Assembly: GCA_030832695.1 (NCBI GenBank)
Contig: JAURIP010000117.1
Location: 1 to 5,514 of the forward strand
Source of the DNA: Sediminibacterium sp.
GTDB lineage: Bacteria; Bacteroidota; Bacteroidia; Chitinophagales; Chitinophagaceae
Direction: 5' to 3'
DNA length: 5,514 bases
The position numbers and the translations under genes are program-made. Shown here piece after piece: positions 1-5,514 of this stretch; the first letter of the stretch is position 1; every line of letters starts with the position of its first letter. A model generated the notes under the pieces. It searched no databases. It saw only the letters and a list, made by a program, of their open reading frames with translations, and had not been told where the DNA came from.

Positions 1-2130
1 CCCTAATTCTGCATGCGGGCTTCGGTCACCACGCATTGGGTCACCTGCACCTACTGCTACATTGGAAATAATACTCTCCACAATTGGATTGCGCTTACCT
101 GGCTCGTTATCTAATACCTTATTTACCTTGGCTTCAAGTACTTTGGTAACAGAATCCGTGTAACCTACCTGTGTACCTACAGGTAATTTTAAATAAACAT
201 ATAATTGGTTGGGGTCACCTACCGGGAAAAATTCAATTCCTACACGACCCTTAGCAACGCTAATGCCAAATACCACAAAGGAAACGACCAGCAAAACAAA
301 AGTACCGATTAATAATTTTACCGGTCTCCATCCAGTTAATGCACGGCGCAATCCGTTTTCATACATGCGCATTAAATTAGGCAAAGTGACTGTTTGGAAT
401 TTATGAATGGCTGAGGATATAAAATATCTATTGGCCACTACTAATATCATAAAGAAAAGAAGTAGGTTGCCTAAAAATGTATACCCAGTCAAATCAAATA
501 AAATACCAACGATGATTGGAATCCAAAATCCTTTTTGTTTAAATAGCTTAGCCCTATTTTTTAATCGATCTTCTTCGCTTTCTTCTTCATGGTTCATAAA
601 GTCTACTGCAAAAACCGGGTTCATGATAAACGCAACCAACAGGGAAGCAGTCAACGTAAATATTAACATAGTGGGTAGGTAAATCATAAACTTACCAATC
701 AAACCAGGCCAGAATAGTAATGGAAAAAACGGAGCCAATGTTGTAATGGTACCTGCTAACACTGGAACAAATACTTCGCCGGCAGCCATTTTAGCTGACA
801 CTGTTGCTGATAATTTTCCTTTGCCTTGAACAAAAATTCGGTGGGTGTTTTCAATGACCACAATAGCATCATCAACGATAATACCCAAGCCAAACAGCAA
901 AGCAAATAGTACGATAAAGTTCAAGGTGATACTGTTTCCTACAATTAATTCAGCACCTGGAATAAATACAAAAGCAACAAACATACTCAATGGCACTGAT
1001 AAGGCAACAAAGAAGGCGTTGGTTACACCCATGAAAAACATAAGTACAATTAATACAAGTACAAATCCAATAATTATTGAATTTACTAATTCAGTAAACG
1101 AACTTCTGGTTCTAATACTTTGGTCACCCGAAATAACCACTTTTAAATCGGTGGGAAAATCGTTTAATATGGTTTCATCCACTACTTTTTTAACCGCATC
1201 TGAAGTAGCAATTAAGTTTTCACCACTTCTTTTGATGATATTTAAGGTCATTACATTTTTACCATCTAATCGCGCGTAACTTTCATTGGTCTTAACCGTA
1301 TCCACAATATTAGCTACATCTTTTAAATAAATAGCTGAACCACTGGTGTTGCGTACAATGATATTACTAATGTCATTGGCATTTTTCAATTGCCCTTTTA
1401 GTTGAAGATTACGATTCATGGTACCTACTTCCAATAAGCCACCCGATAAATCTAAATTTTCACGCTGAATCGCAAAAGTGATATCATCAAACGTGATGCC
1501 TGCACTTTGCATTTTATAATTATCTACGTTAATTTGAAATTCTCTCTCAGGCGCACCTACGATATCAATTCTATTGATTTGAAAAATATTTTCCAATTTA
1601 TCTTTCAATAACTCTGAGTATTTAGCTAACTGCACTAAATCGTAATTACCATTAATATTTACATACATAATGGGCTGCTCACTCAAGCTAATCTCTATTA
1701 CCCTAGGTGCTTGTGTTAAATCATTCGGCAAGTCGGTCTTAGCTTTATCAACTGCATCTTTCACTTTTTGTAAAGCCACATCGGTTGGCACATTGGTTCC
1801 AAACTCAATGGTAATAGCTGAAAAGTCCTGTTGGGAGTTGGACGTGAACTTTGTAATTTTCGCTCCTGTAATACCCTTGATTTGTTTTTCGATAGGAACG
1901 GTTACCAGGTTCTCAATATCCTTGGGAGAGTTACCTACATAAACGGTTTGTACAAATATGGTGGGGATAATAATATCAGGAAACTGCTCCTTAGGGAGTG
2001 TCACAAACTGGAATATACCCCCTATGCTTATAAATAACATGAGTAGGTAAATAGAAGTTTTGTTGGTGATACTCCAGGAGGTAGGTTTGAACTCCTTAAA
2101 CTTTTCTTTTATATTTTGAATTGTCGACAT
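1..2130 (-). CDS. RND (HAE-1 type) efflux permease, AcrB-like, C-terminal part outside window
   Basis: Inner-membrane, proton-driven pump subunit of a tripartite efflux complex. I translated it by hand from the ATG at 2130-2128; 710 codons run open to the left edge without a stop. TM1 is at about residues 26-46. The first porter subdomain has the family pattern YVGNSPKDIE (64-73) followed by VTVPIEKQIKG (76-86). TM2-TM6 lie at about 350-507. TM4 carries GLGIIVDDAIVVIEN (414-428), whose paired Asp420/Asp421 correspond to the AcrB proton-relay Asp407/Asp408. VDDAIVV rather than the VDGAVV of metal pumps argues for the HAE-1 drug/hydrophobe class. TM7 is at about 605-625, followed by GIEFFP (631-636) and the start of the second periplasmic half. 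Compared with AcrB there are roughly 55-60 extra residues between TM6 and TM7, including two hydrophobic segments (535-571). The remaining ~400 residues, with TM8-TM12 and the relay lysine, are off the window. It starts 26 bases after the adaptor stop, with no Shine-Dalgarno. The substrate cannot be told from sequence. Confidence 0.96.
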   Translation of the reverse strand, partial: MSTIQNIKEKFKEFKPTSWSITNKTSIYLLMLFISIGGIFQFVTLPKEQFPDIIIPTIFVQTVYVGNSPKDIENLVTVPIEKQIKGITGAKITKFTSNSQQDFSAITIEFGTNVPTDVALQKVKDAVDKAKTDLPNDLTQAPRVIEISLSEQPIMYVNINGNYDLVQLAKYSELLKDKLENIFQINRIDIVGAPEREFQINVDNYKMQSAGITFDDITFAIQRENLDLSGGLLEVGTMNRNLQLKGQLKNANDISNIIVRNTSGSAIYLKDVANIVDTVKTNESYARLDGKNVMTLNIIKRSGENLIATSDAVKKVVDETILNDFPTDLKVVISGDQSIRTRSSFTELVNSIIIGFVLVLIVLMFFMGVTNAFFVALSVPLSMFVAFVFIPGAELIVGNSITLNFIVLFALLFGLGIIVDDAIVVIENTHRIFVQGKGKLSATVSAKMAAGEVFVPVLAGTITTLAPFFPLLFWPGLIGKFMIYLPTMLIFTLTASLLVAFIMNPVFAVDFMNHEEESEEDRLKNRAKLFKQKGFWIPIIVGILFDLTGYTFLGNLLLFFMILVVANRYFISSAIHKFQTVTLPNLMRMYENGLRRALTGWRPVKLLIGTFVLLVVSFVVFGISVAKGRVGIEFFPVGDPNQLYVYLKLPVGTQVGYTDSVTKVLEAKVNKVLDNEPGKRNPIVESIISNVAVGAGDPMRGDRSPHAELG

Positions 2131-2156
2131 AGTAATCTGTTAATGATTTGAATTAT

Positions 2157-3353
2157 TTATTTAGCTACTGTAGTGATAAACTGACCATCAAATAAGTTTT
2201 GGTACCCAGTAGTAATTATTGCATCTCCCATGACTAAGCCGCCTAATACTTCCATGTTGTCACCATAAAATTCACCTACAGTAATTATTTTTTTTCTTGC
2301 GATCATCTTTCCATTTTCGCTAATGGCCACATAAACGAATTTACCTTTTTCATCATTTTGTAAAATATTAATGGGTATGCTTATTGCGTTTGCTTTAGAA
2401 TAATCTTTAATTTTTACTTGCACCAATTGATTAGGTCTAAAGTCACTGTTAGGTGCTATTTTCGTTTCAATAAAAAAGCTTCTACTGAGTGGGTCAATCA
2501 CTTTACCTATAACACTAATTTTTGTTTCAATTGTTTTTTGCATATCAGGAAAATTCAAAGCCACATCACTTCCCACACGCACTTTGCCAGTATAATTTTC
2601 AGGTACTAAAGCCGTTGCTTTTAACTTTTGTGTGTTTACAATTTTTATTTGACCAGCGCCCATAAACATTTCCCCCACATGTATATTTACCTCCTCCGCA
2701 ACGCCATCCACATCACTATAAATACTCGTGTAAGCCAATTGGTCTTTGATTACGCCTACTTGTTCAATAGCCCCTTTTAATTGACTAGCCAATGCTTCTG
2801 CATTTGTTTTTGCAGTTAGCAATTGAATTTCACTACCAATATTTTGCTCCCATAAATTCTTTTGTTTTTCATATACCGATTTCGCTAAAGCAGCCTGTGC
2901 TTTTAGTGTTTCAATATTTTGAGAAGCTGCAGCAACACTTTGTTTGATTAAGCTATTGTCCAACTGTAATAATAACTGGCCTTTCTTTACCAGGTCGCCT
3001 CTTTTAACATAAAGCGATCTTACTTGACCGCCACCAGCACGTGGTGTAATATAAGAAACACTTTCAGATTCAATTTTTCCTTGAAGCTCAATATAATGAT
3101 CAAATACTTGCGTTTTAATAGTGTCAATAGATACTAAAATAGTTTTATCTGCTTTAGCACCTCCCAAAGTCTTAATTTCTTTTTCTAGATTAGCAATATT
3201 GATACTAATTTCTAAAGCTTGTTTTTTTAAATTAGCCAAAGCTGTTTTTTTCGCTTCCACTGAATTTTTATCGCCACCACAAGCGATTAAAAATAATACC
3301 AATGATCCGATAATTAATGTTGCGTAATTTTTCATTATGTTTGATTTTATCAT
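2157..3353 (-). CDS. RND efflux periplasmic adaptor (membrane-fusion protein), lipoprotein
   Basis: Periplasmic adaptor linking the RND permease to the TolC-type channel; 398 aa, a normal length for the family. The N-terminus is a lipoprotein signal: a hydrophobic run (11-24), then lipobox L22-I23-A24-C25 followed by GGD. Lipidation at Cys25 would anchor it to a membrane, probably the inner one. A heptad-like coiled coil follows at about 35-63. The lipoyl/biotinyl half-motifs are at 101-132 (ITPRAGGGQV, then RGDLVKKGQLLLQLD) and 207-233 (AYTSIYSDVDGVAEEV, then HVGEMF). They are separated by an alpha-helical hairpin (about 134-205) that should contact the outer-membrane factor. The beta-barrel domain is at about 242-318 and the membrane-proximal domain at about 322-395. 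Met7, at 3335-3333, is an equally plausible start: it leaves an 18-residue signal peptide beginning MKNYATL. Both starts have A-rich leaders and no Shine-Dalgarno. The gene lies 40 bases after the channel gene and 26 bases before the permease, in one operon. Confidence 0.96.
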   Translation of the reverse strand: MIKSNIMKNYATLIIGSLVLFLIACGGDKNSVEAKKTALANLKKQALEISINIANLEKEIKTLGGAKADKTILVSIDTIKTQVFDHYIELQGKIESESVSYITPRAGGGQVRSLYVKRGDLVKKGQLLLQLDNSLIKQSVAAASQNIETLKAQAALAKSVYEKQKNLWEQNIGSEIQLLTAKTNAEALASQLKGAIEQVGVIKDQLAYTSIYSDVDGVAEEVNIHVGEMFMGAGQIKIVNTQKLKATALVPENYTGKVRVGSDVALNFPDMQKTIETKISVIGKVIDPLSRSFFIETKIAPNSDFRPNQLVQVKIKDYSKANAISIPINILQNDEKGKFVYVAISENGKMIARKKIITVGEFYGDNMEVLGGLVMGDAIITTGYQNLFDGQFITTVAK

Positions 3354-3364
3354 TTTATATTTTT

Positions 3365-3382
3365 CTGCAATTTAATTTGCAG
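3365..3382 (-). other. Intergenic stem-loop between channel and adaptor genes
   Basis: CTGCAA (3365-3370) and TTGCAG (3377-3382) form a perfect 6-bp stem with a 6-base loop in the 40-base gap. In the operon mRNA it begins 11 bases after the channel stop codon and ends 11 bases before the adaptor ATG, leaving an unpaired A-rich stretch in front of that start. On the minus strand it is followed by A residues, not U, so it is not an intrinsic terminator for the operon. A role in mRNA processing, stability or translation initiation is possible but unproven. Confidence 0.4.
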
Positions 3383-3393
3383 CGATTTTTATT

Positions 3394-4731
3394 TTATAAT
3401 TTTCCTGTTGCTTTTAGTAAATCTACTTTAGCAATTAACGCACTATACAAAGCGTTCATGTAGTTATTCTGTGCAGTCACTAAATCCGCTTGGGCCGCAG
3501 ACATTTCGGTATTTGAACCCATACCGGTTTCAAATTTCTTTTTTGTTTGCTGGTATACAGCTTCTGCTAGTTGCATATTCTTTTTTTGAAATTGCATCGT
3601 AGCCACTGACGACATATAATTTAGTTTTGCTTGCGTAATTTCATTGTCAATATTATTTTTTAAAGCCCCTAGTTGATTTTCAATTTGATTTAATTCAATT
3701 TTTGTTTTTTTGACACGTGCATCTCGCGCAAAACCATTAAACAGTGGCAGGTTTACATTTAAACTAATCAACGTAGTATTAAACCAACTACCCCCTTCAA
3801 AAAAATCAAACTTAGTACGCATTGCATTTTTTGAAGCATTTCCCGACATGCTTATAGTAGGCAAGTAACTTAATTGATAACGCTTAACATTAAATTCAGT
3901 TAATTTTTTTGTTTCACTTAAGTATTGAAAATCTTTCCTTACGCCATATTGAAAATCATTCTCCACTAAAATATCTTTATCTAAACTTTTCTCATCAATC
4001 ACATCAGTTAAGGCAAGGCTATCATTGACCGGCATACCCATTAACATTTTTAATCCCATATAACCAATGGCTACACTATTGTTTGCTTTTATTTTTTCGG
4101 TTTGTAAATTATTTAATTGAACGCTTACTTTGTCTACATCTAATTTTTCAGCAAATCCGTTTTTATACATCACTTCTGCATCATGCGATAATTTTGACAA
4201 ACGTTCAATATTGGCATCTAATATATTAAGCTGTGTTTTACTAGCTGATAATTGATAATAAATTTTATAAATATTTGTTTTAATTGCTTCCTGAGTTAAT
4301 GCCGCATTTTTCTTTTGCCACTCTACTGAAGATGCCCTTGCCTGCAAAGCAATAAATACCTGACCATCAAATAATAGTTGTTGAAAATTAATACCATAAT
4401 TAGCATTGTATTTGGTTCCAAACTGCACTGGGATATAGGTTCCAGCTGCACCACCAAATATCTGAGCAGGTAATAAGGAGGTTGGTATTGTTAAAAAATC
4501 ATTCACGCCAGCATTGGTTCCAATAGTAGGAAAAGCAGCAGCAGCAATTTCACGATTGGTTTGCATTTGCGCTTCAATTGCAAGCAATGAATTTTTTACT
4601 TGTACATTATTATTTTTCGCAAAGGTTACACATTCTTCTAAAGAAAATGCATATACCTGCTTCGGTTTATTTTGTGCTTGCGAATACACACTTAAAATTA
4701 AAATCGCAGAAAAGATCAAAAATTGTTTCAT
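3394..4731 (-). CDS. TolC-family outer-membrane efflux protein (OEP)
   Basis: Outer-membrane channel and periplasmic tunnel of the tripartite pump; 445 aa, typical for the family. A Sec signal peptide spans residues 1-19 (MKQFLIFSAILILSVYSQA) with probable cleavage after Ala19 (SQA-Q). The mature protein opens with FSLEECVTFAKNNN (29-42), the usual first helix of OEP proteins. The two-repeat OEP architecture is visible. FQQLLFDGQVFIALQAR (116-132) and LPLFNGFARDARVKKTK (328-344) are matching strand-to-helix transitions. MYKNGFAEKLDVDKVSVQL (188-206) and KFETGMGSNTEMSAAQADL (399-417) are matching helix motifs of the type that recurs in both halves. The helical stretches between them (about 133-230 and 338-440) would form the alpha-barrel. 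The gene starts 20 bases after the repressor stop and ends 40 bases before the adaptor. There is no Shine-Dalgarno, and no promoter consensus is seen in the gap, so it is probably co-transcribed with the repressor. Confidence 0.96.
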   Translation of the reverse strand: MKQFLIFSAILILSVYSQAQNKPKQVYAFSLEECVTFAKNNNVQVKNSLLAIEAQMQTNREIAAAAFPTIGTNAGVNDFLTIPTSLLPAQIFGGAAGTYIPVQFGTKYNANYGINFQQLLFDGQVFIALQARASSVEWQKKNAALTQEAIKTNIYKIYYQLSASKTQLNILDANIERLSKLSHDAEVMYKNGFAEKLDVDKVSVQLNNLQTEKIKANNSVAIGYMGLKMLMGMPVNDSLALTDVIDEKSLDKDILVENDFQYGVRKDFQYLSETKKLTEFNVKRYQLSYLPTISMSGNASKNAMRTKFDFFEGGSWFNTTLISLNVNLPLFNGFARDARVKKTKIELNQIENQLGALKNNIDNEITQAKLNYMSSVATMQFQKKNMQLAEAVYQQTKKKFETGMGSNTEMSAAQADLVTAQNNYMNALYSALIAKVDLLKATGKL

Positions 4732-4737
4732 TGGTAT

Positions 4738-4751
4738 ATATTAATTAATAT
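4738..4751. repeat. 14-bp perfect A/T palindrome between repressor and channel genes
   Basis: ATATTAATTAATAT reads the same on both strands and fills 14 of the 20 bases between the repressor stop codon and the channel-gene ATG. It abuts the stop codon and ends six bases before the ATG. In A/T-only sequence a palindrome of this length can arise by chance, and an RNA hairpin from it would be weak. It could be a protein-binding site or simply a low-structure leader; the function is unknown. Confidence 0.35.
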
Positions 4752-5360
4752 TTATTTACTTAGGTTTTCTGATTTGTATTTATCCATTAGCTTATGTCCT
4801 TCCAAAGTGGCTACACCATAAACAAAATGTTCAATAATTTGCAAGTTCACTTTTAAAATATCAAATTTGTTGGATGGGAAAACATGAATGTTAAATGGAA
4901 TTAAACTTGTTTCAAGTCGGTATTTTGAAAGGATATTGATATCTATTTCTTTACGGTATAAACCTTCATTCATTCCCTTTTCCAAGTTGGCACTGATCAT
5001 CGAATAGATATATTCGTCTTTATGTGTTTTAATTTTTTCAAAAGCCAATGGATAATATTTTTCAATTTCAAATAAAGCGAGTGGGTTCATTCTAGTAAAC
5101 ATTTCCTGAATCACTGCCATTAATAGAAATATTTCATGCACTGCGTTATCAGCATTAAGCATGCTAGTATTACAAAATTGGGTATGATTATTTAGCTCTT
5201 TTTCCACGACAGCCGACACCAAACTATCCTTGTCCTTATAATATTGGTAAATGGTCTTTTTGCTGATGCCCAATTGGGTAGCTAAATCGTCCATAGTGAC
5301 ATGCTTTACGCCTGTTTGGAACATTAATTCCTGGGCTTTATTGACAATTCTTTCTTCCAT
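4752..5360 (-). CDS. TetR/AcrR-family transcriptional repressor, probable efflux-operon regulator
   Basis: DNA-binding repressor of 202 aa, the usual TetR-family size. The N-terminal helix-turn-helix domain is clear: helix 1 at about residues 2-16 (EERIVNKAQELMFQTG), then VTMDDLATQLGISKKTIYQYY (21-41) with recognition helix GISKKTIYQYY and the conserved trailing KDKDSLV (42-48). The C-terminal part (about 60-195) is alpha-helical and divergent, as expected of the ligand-binding and dimerisation domain, so it gives no hint of the inducer. It is the first gene of the operon and is encoded on the same strand as the pump genes rather than divergently, 20 bases before the channel gene. A strong Bacteroidota-type promoter overlapped by inverted repeats lies just upstream, consistent with autorepression together with control of the pump (inference). 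The ATG at 5360-5358 is preferred because it is about 12 bases downstream of the predicted transcription start and no in-frame ATG lies just upstream. Confidence 0.94.
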   Translation of the reverse strand: MEERIVNKAQELMFQTGVKHVTMDDLATQLGISKKTIYQYYKDKDSLVSAVVEKELNNHTQFCNTSMLNADNAVHEIFLLMAVIQEMFTRMNPLALFEIEKYYPLAFEKIKTHKDEYIYSMISANLEKGMNEGLYRKEIDINILSKYRLETSLIPFNIHVFPSNKFDILKVNLQIIEHFVYGVATLEGHKLMDKYKSENLSK

Positions 5361-5375
5361 AGGTTGATTTGAAGG

Positions 5376-5400
5376 CGCAAAACTACGGAAACTATTTGCG
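5376..5400. promoter_or_regulatory. Second inverted repeat over the -7 element, alternative operator
   Basis: A perfect 6-bp inverted repeat, CGCAAA (5376-5381) and TTTGCG (5395-5400), separated by 13 bases. It interleaves with the GGAAACT/AGTTTCC repeat and its left arm overlaps the -7 element. The direct repeat AAACTA (5380-5385 and 5389-5394, 9-base period) lies inside. Either repeat could be the true operator, or both could be used by two dimers. Confidence 0.35.
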
Positions 5401-5408
5401 TTTTCAAA
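5378..5408 (-). promoter_or_regulatory. Bacteroidota-type sigma promoter for the efflux operon
   Basis: On the minus strand the -33 element TTTG (5408-5405) is followed after 19 bases by TAGTTTTG (5385-5378), a full match to the Bacteroidota -7 consensus TAnnTTTG. Transcription would start at about 5370-5373, giving a very short leader of roughly 10-13 bases before the repressor ATG at 5360. An A/T-rich tract (about 5420-5438) lies a short distance upstream of the -33 element and could act like an UP element. This is the only consensus-quality promoter I found ahead of any of the four genes, so it probably drives the whole operon. Confidence 0.75.
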
Positions 5409-5414
5409 GTTTCC
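5387..5414. promoter_or_regulatory. Inverted repeat over the -33 element, candidate TetR operator
   Basis: A perfect 7-bp inverted repeat, GGAAACT (5387-5393) and AGTTTCC (5408-5414), separated by 14 bases, for a total span of 28 bp. It fills the spacer between the -7 and -33 elements and touches the -33 hexamer region, so a bound dimer would block RNA polymerase. Its length and position match known TetR-family operators. That it is the binding site of the adjacent repressor is inference. Confidence 0.5.
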
Positions 5415-5514
5415 AAGGTTATTTTTTTATATTTTATGTCAAATGGCAAAATTGTTTGAAATTTGGGCCTAAACCCATTCAAAAATGCCCAGTTTAAGGC
5501 AACAAGTCATTAGA
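5415..5514. other. AT-rich upstream region, no convincing gene
   Basis: No complete reading frame of useful length lies here on either strand. It holds an A/T tract (about 5420-5438) just upstream of the operon promoter. It also has two short interleaved inverted repeats: TGGGC (5464-5468) with GCCCA (5487-5491), and GCCTAAAC (5467-5474) with GTTTAAGGC (5492-5500, one bulged A). An ATG at 5485 on the plus strand stays open for the ten codons to the window edge (MPSLRQQVIR) and could be a divergent gene start, but this is too short to call. The minus strand could equally hold the tail of an upstream gene. Confidence 0.4.

Noticed and set aside
845..1279. Plus-strand 144-codon open frame, and the similar shorter plus-strand frames at 209-406, 407-682 and 1670-1942
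   Set aside because: They lie antisense within the permease gene, whose minus-strand frame is unbroken and shows clear RND motifs. The plus-strand translations are Ser/Thr/Asn-rich with no recognisable domain.
1..2130. Frequent GTAGGT/ACCTAC words in the permease gene as a possible dispersed repeat
   Set aside because: They mostly read as Val-Gly or Thr-Tyr/Leu-Pro type codons in frame and reflect codon preference. There is no regular spacing or longer shared flank.
2418..2609. Plus-strand frames inside the adaptor (2418-2609, 3121-3327) and over the channel gene start (4514-4744)
   Set aside because: All are antisense to well-supported coding sequence and show no domain or initiation signal of their own.
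3365..3393. Plus-strand reading of the channel-adaptor hairpin as an intrinsic terminator (stem followed by CGATTTTTATTTT)
   Set aside because: There is no plus-strand gene upstream to terminate, the stem is only 6 bp, and the T-rich run is simply the complement of the A-rich leader and stop region of the operon.
5485..5514. Possible divergent gene start on the plus strand (MPSLRQQVIR, open to the edge)
   Set aside because: Only ten codons are visible. The upstream sequence has at best a degenerate -7 element (GAAATTTG) and no clear -33, so it cannot be separated from chance.
1..5514. Insertion sequences, CRISPR arrays, tRNA/rRNA genes, attachment sites
   Set aside because: No transposase-like frame, no spaced direct repeats and no tRNA- or rRNA-like stretch were seen on either strand. 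The window is almost fully occupied by the four operon genes.

Overview
The window holds the left-truncated part of one co-directional tripartite efflux operon, read entirely on the minus strand. In transcription order it runs: a TetR/AcrR-family repressor (5360-4752), a TolC-type outer-membrane factor (4731-3394), a lipoprotein membrane-fusion (periplasmic adaptor) protein (3353-2157), and an RND inner-membrane permease of the HAE-1 (drug/hydrophobe) type. The permease starts at 2130 and runs off the left edge after 710 codons, still open.

The organism is most likely a member of the Bacteroidota. The DNA is AT-rich and none of the four genes has a Shine-Dalgarno sequence. The TolC signal peptide ends in the SQA-Q style common in that phylum. 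The adaptor is a lipoprotein with a coiled coil directly after the anchor. The promoter ahead of the repressor matches the Bacteroidota consensus (TTTG, 19 bases, TAnnTTTG). A finer placement cannot be supported from the sequence.

Layout: 1-2130 permease (partial); 2131-2156 a 26-base gap with nothing notable; 2157-3353 adaptor; 3354-3393 a 40-base gap holding a clean 6-bp-stem hairpin; 3394-4731 outer-membrane factor; 4732-4751 a 20-base gap mostly filled by a 14-bp perfect A/T palindrome; 4752-5360 repressor; 5361-5414 promoter overlapped by two interleaved inverted repeats that are good operator candidates; 5415-5514 AT-rich upstream sequence with no convincing gene.

How it works together (inference from family knowledge): the permease uses the proton gradient to pump hydrophobic or amphiphilic compounds. 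The adaptor bridges it to the outer-membrane channel. The repressor binds its own promoter and, because it is the first gene of the operon, controls itself and the pump together until a ligand releases it. All four components belong to well-known families, and I do not see an undescribed system. The parts most worth a second look are the permease's extra hydrophobic hairpin between TM6 and TM7, the compact promoter/operator, and the small structured elements in two of the intergenic gaps.
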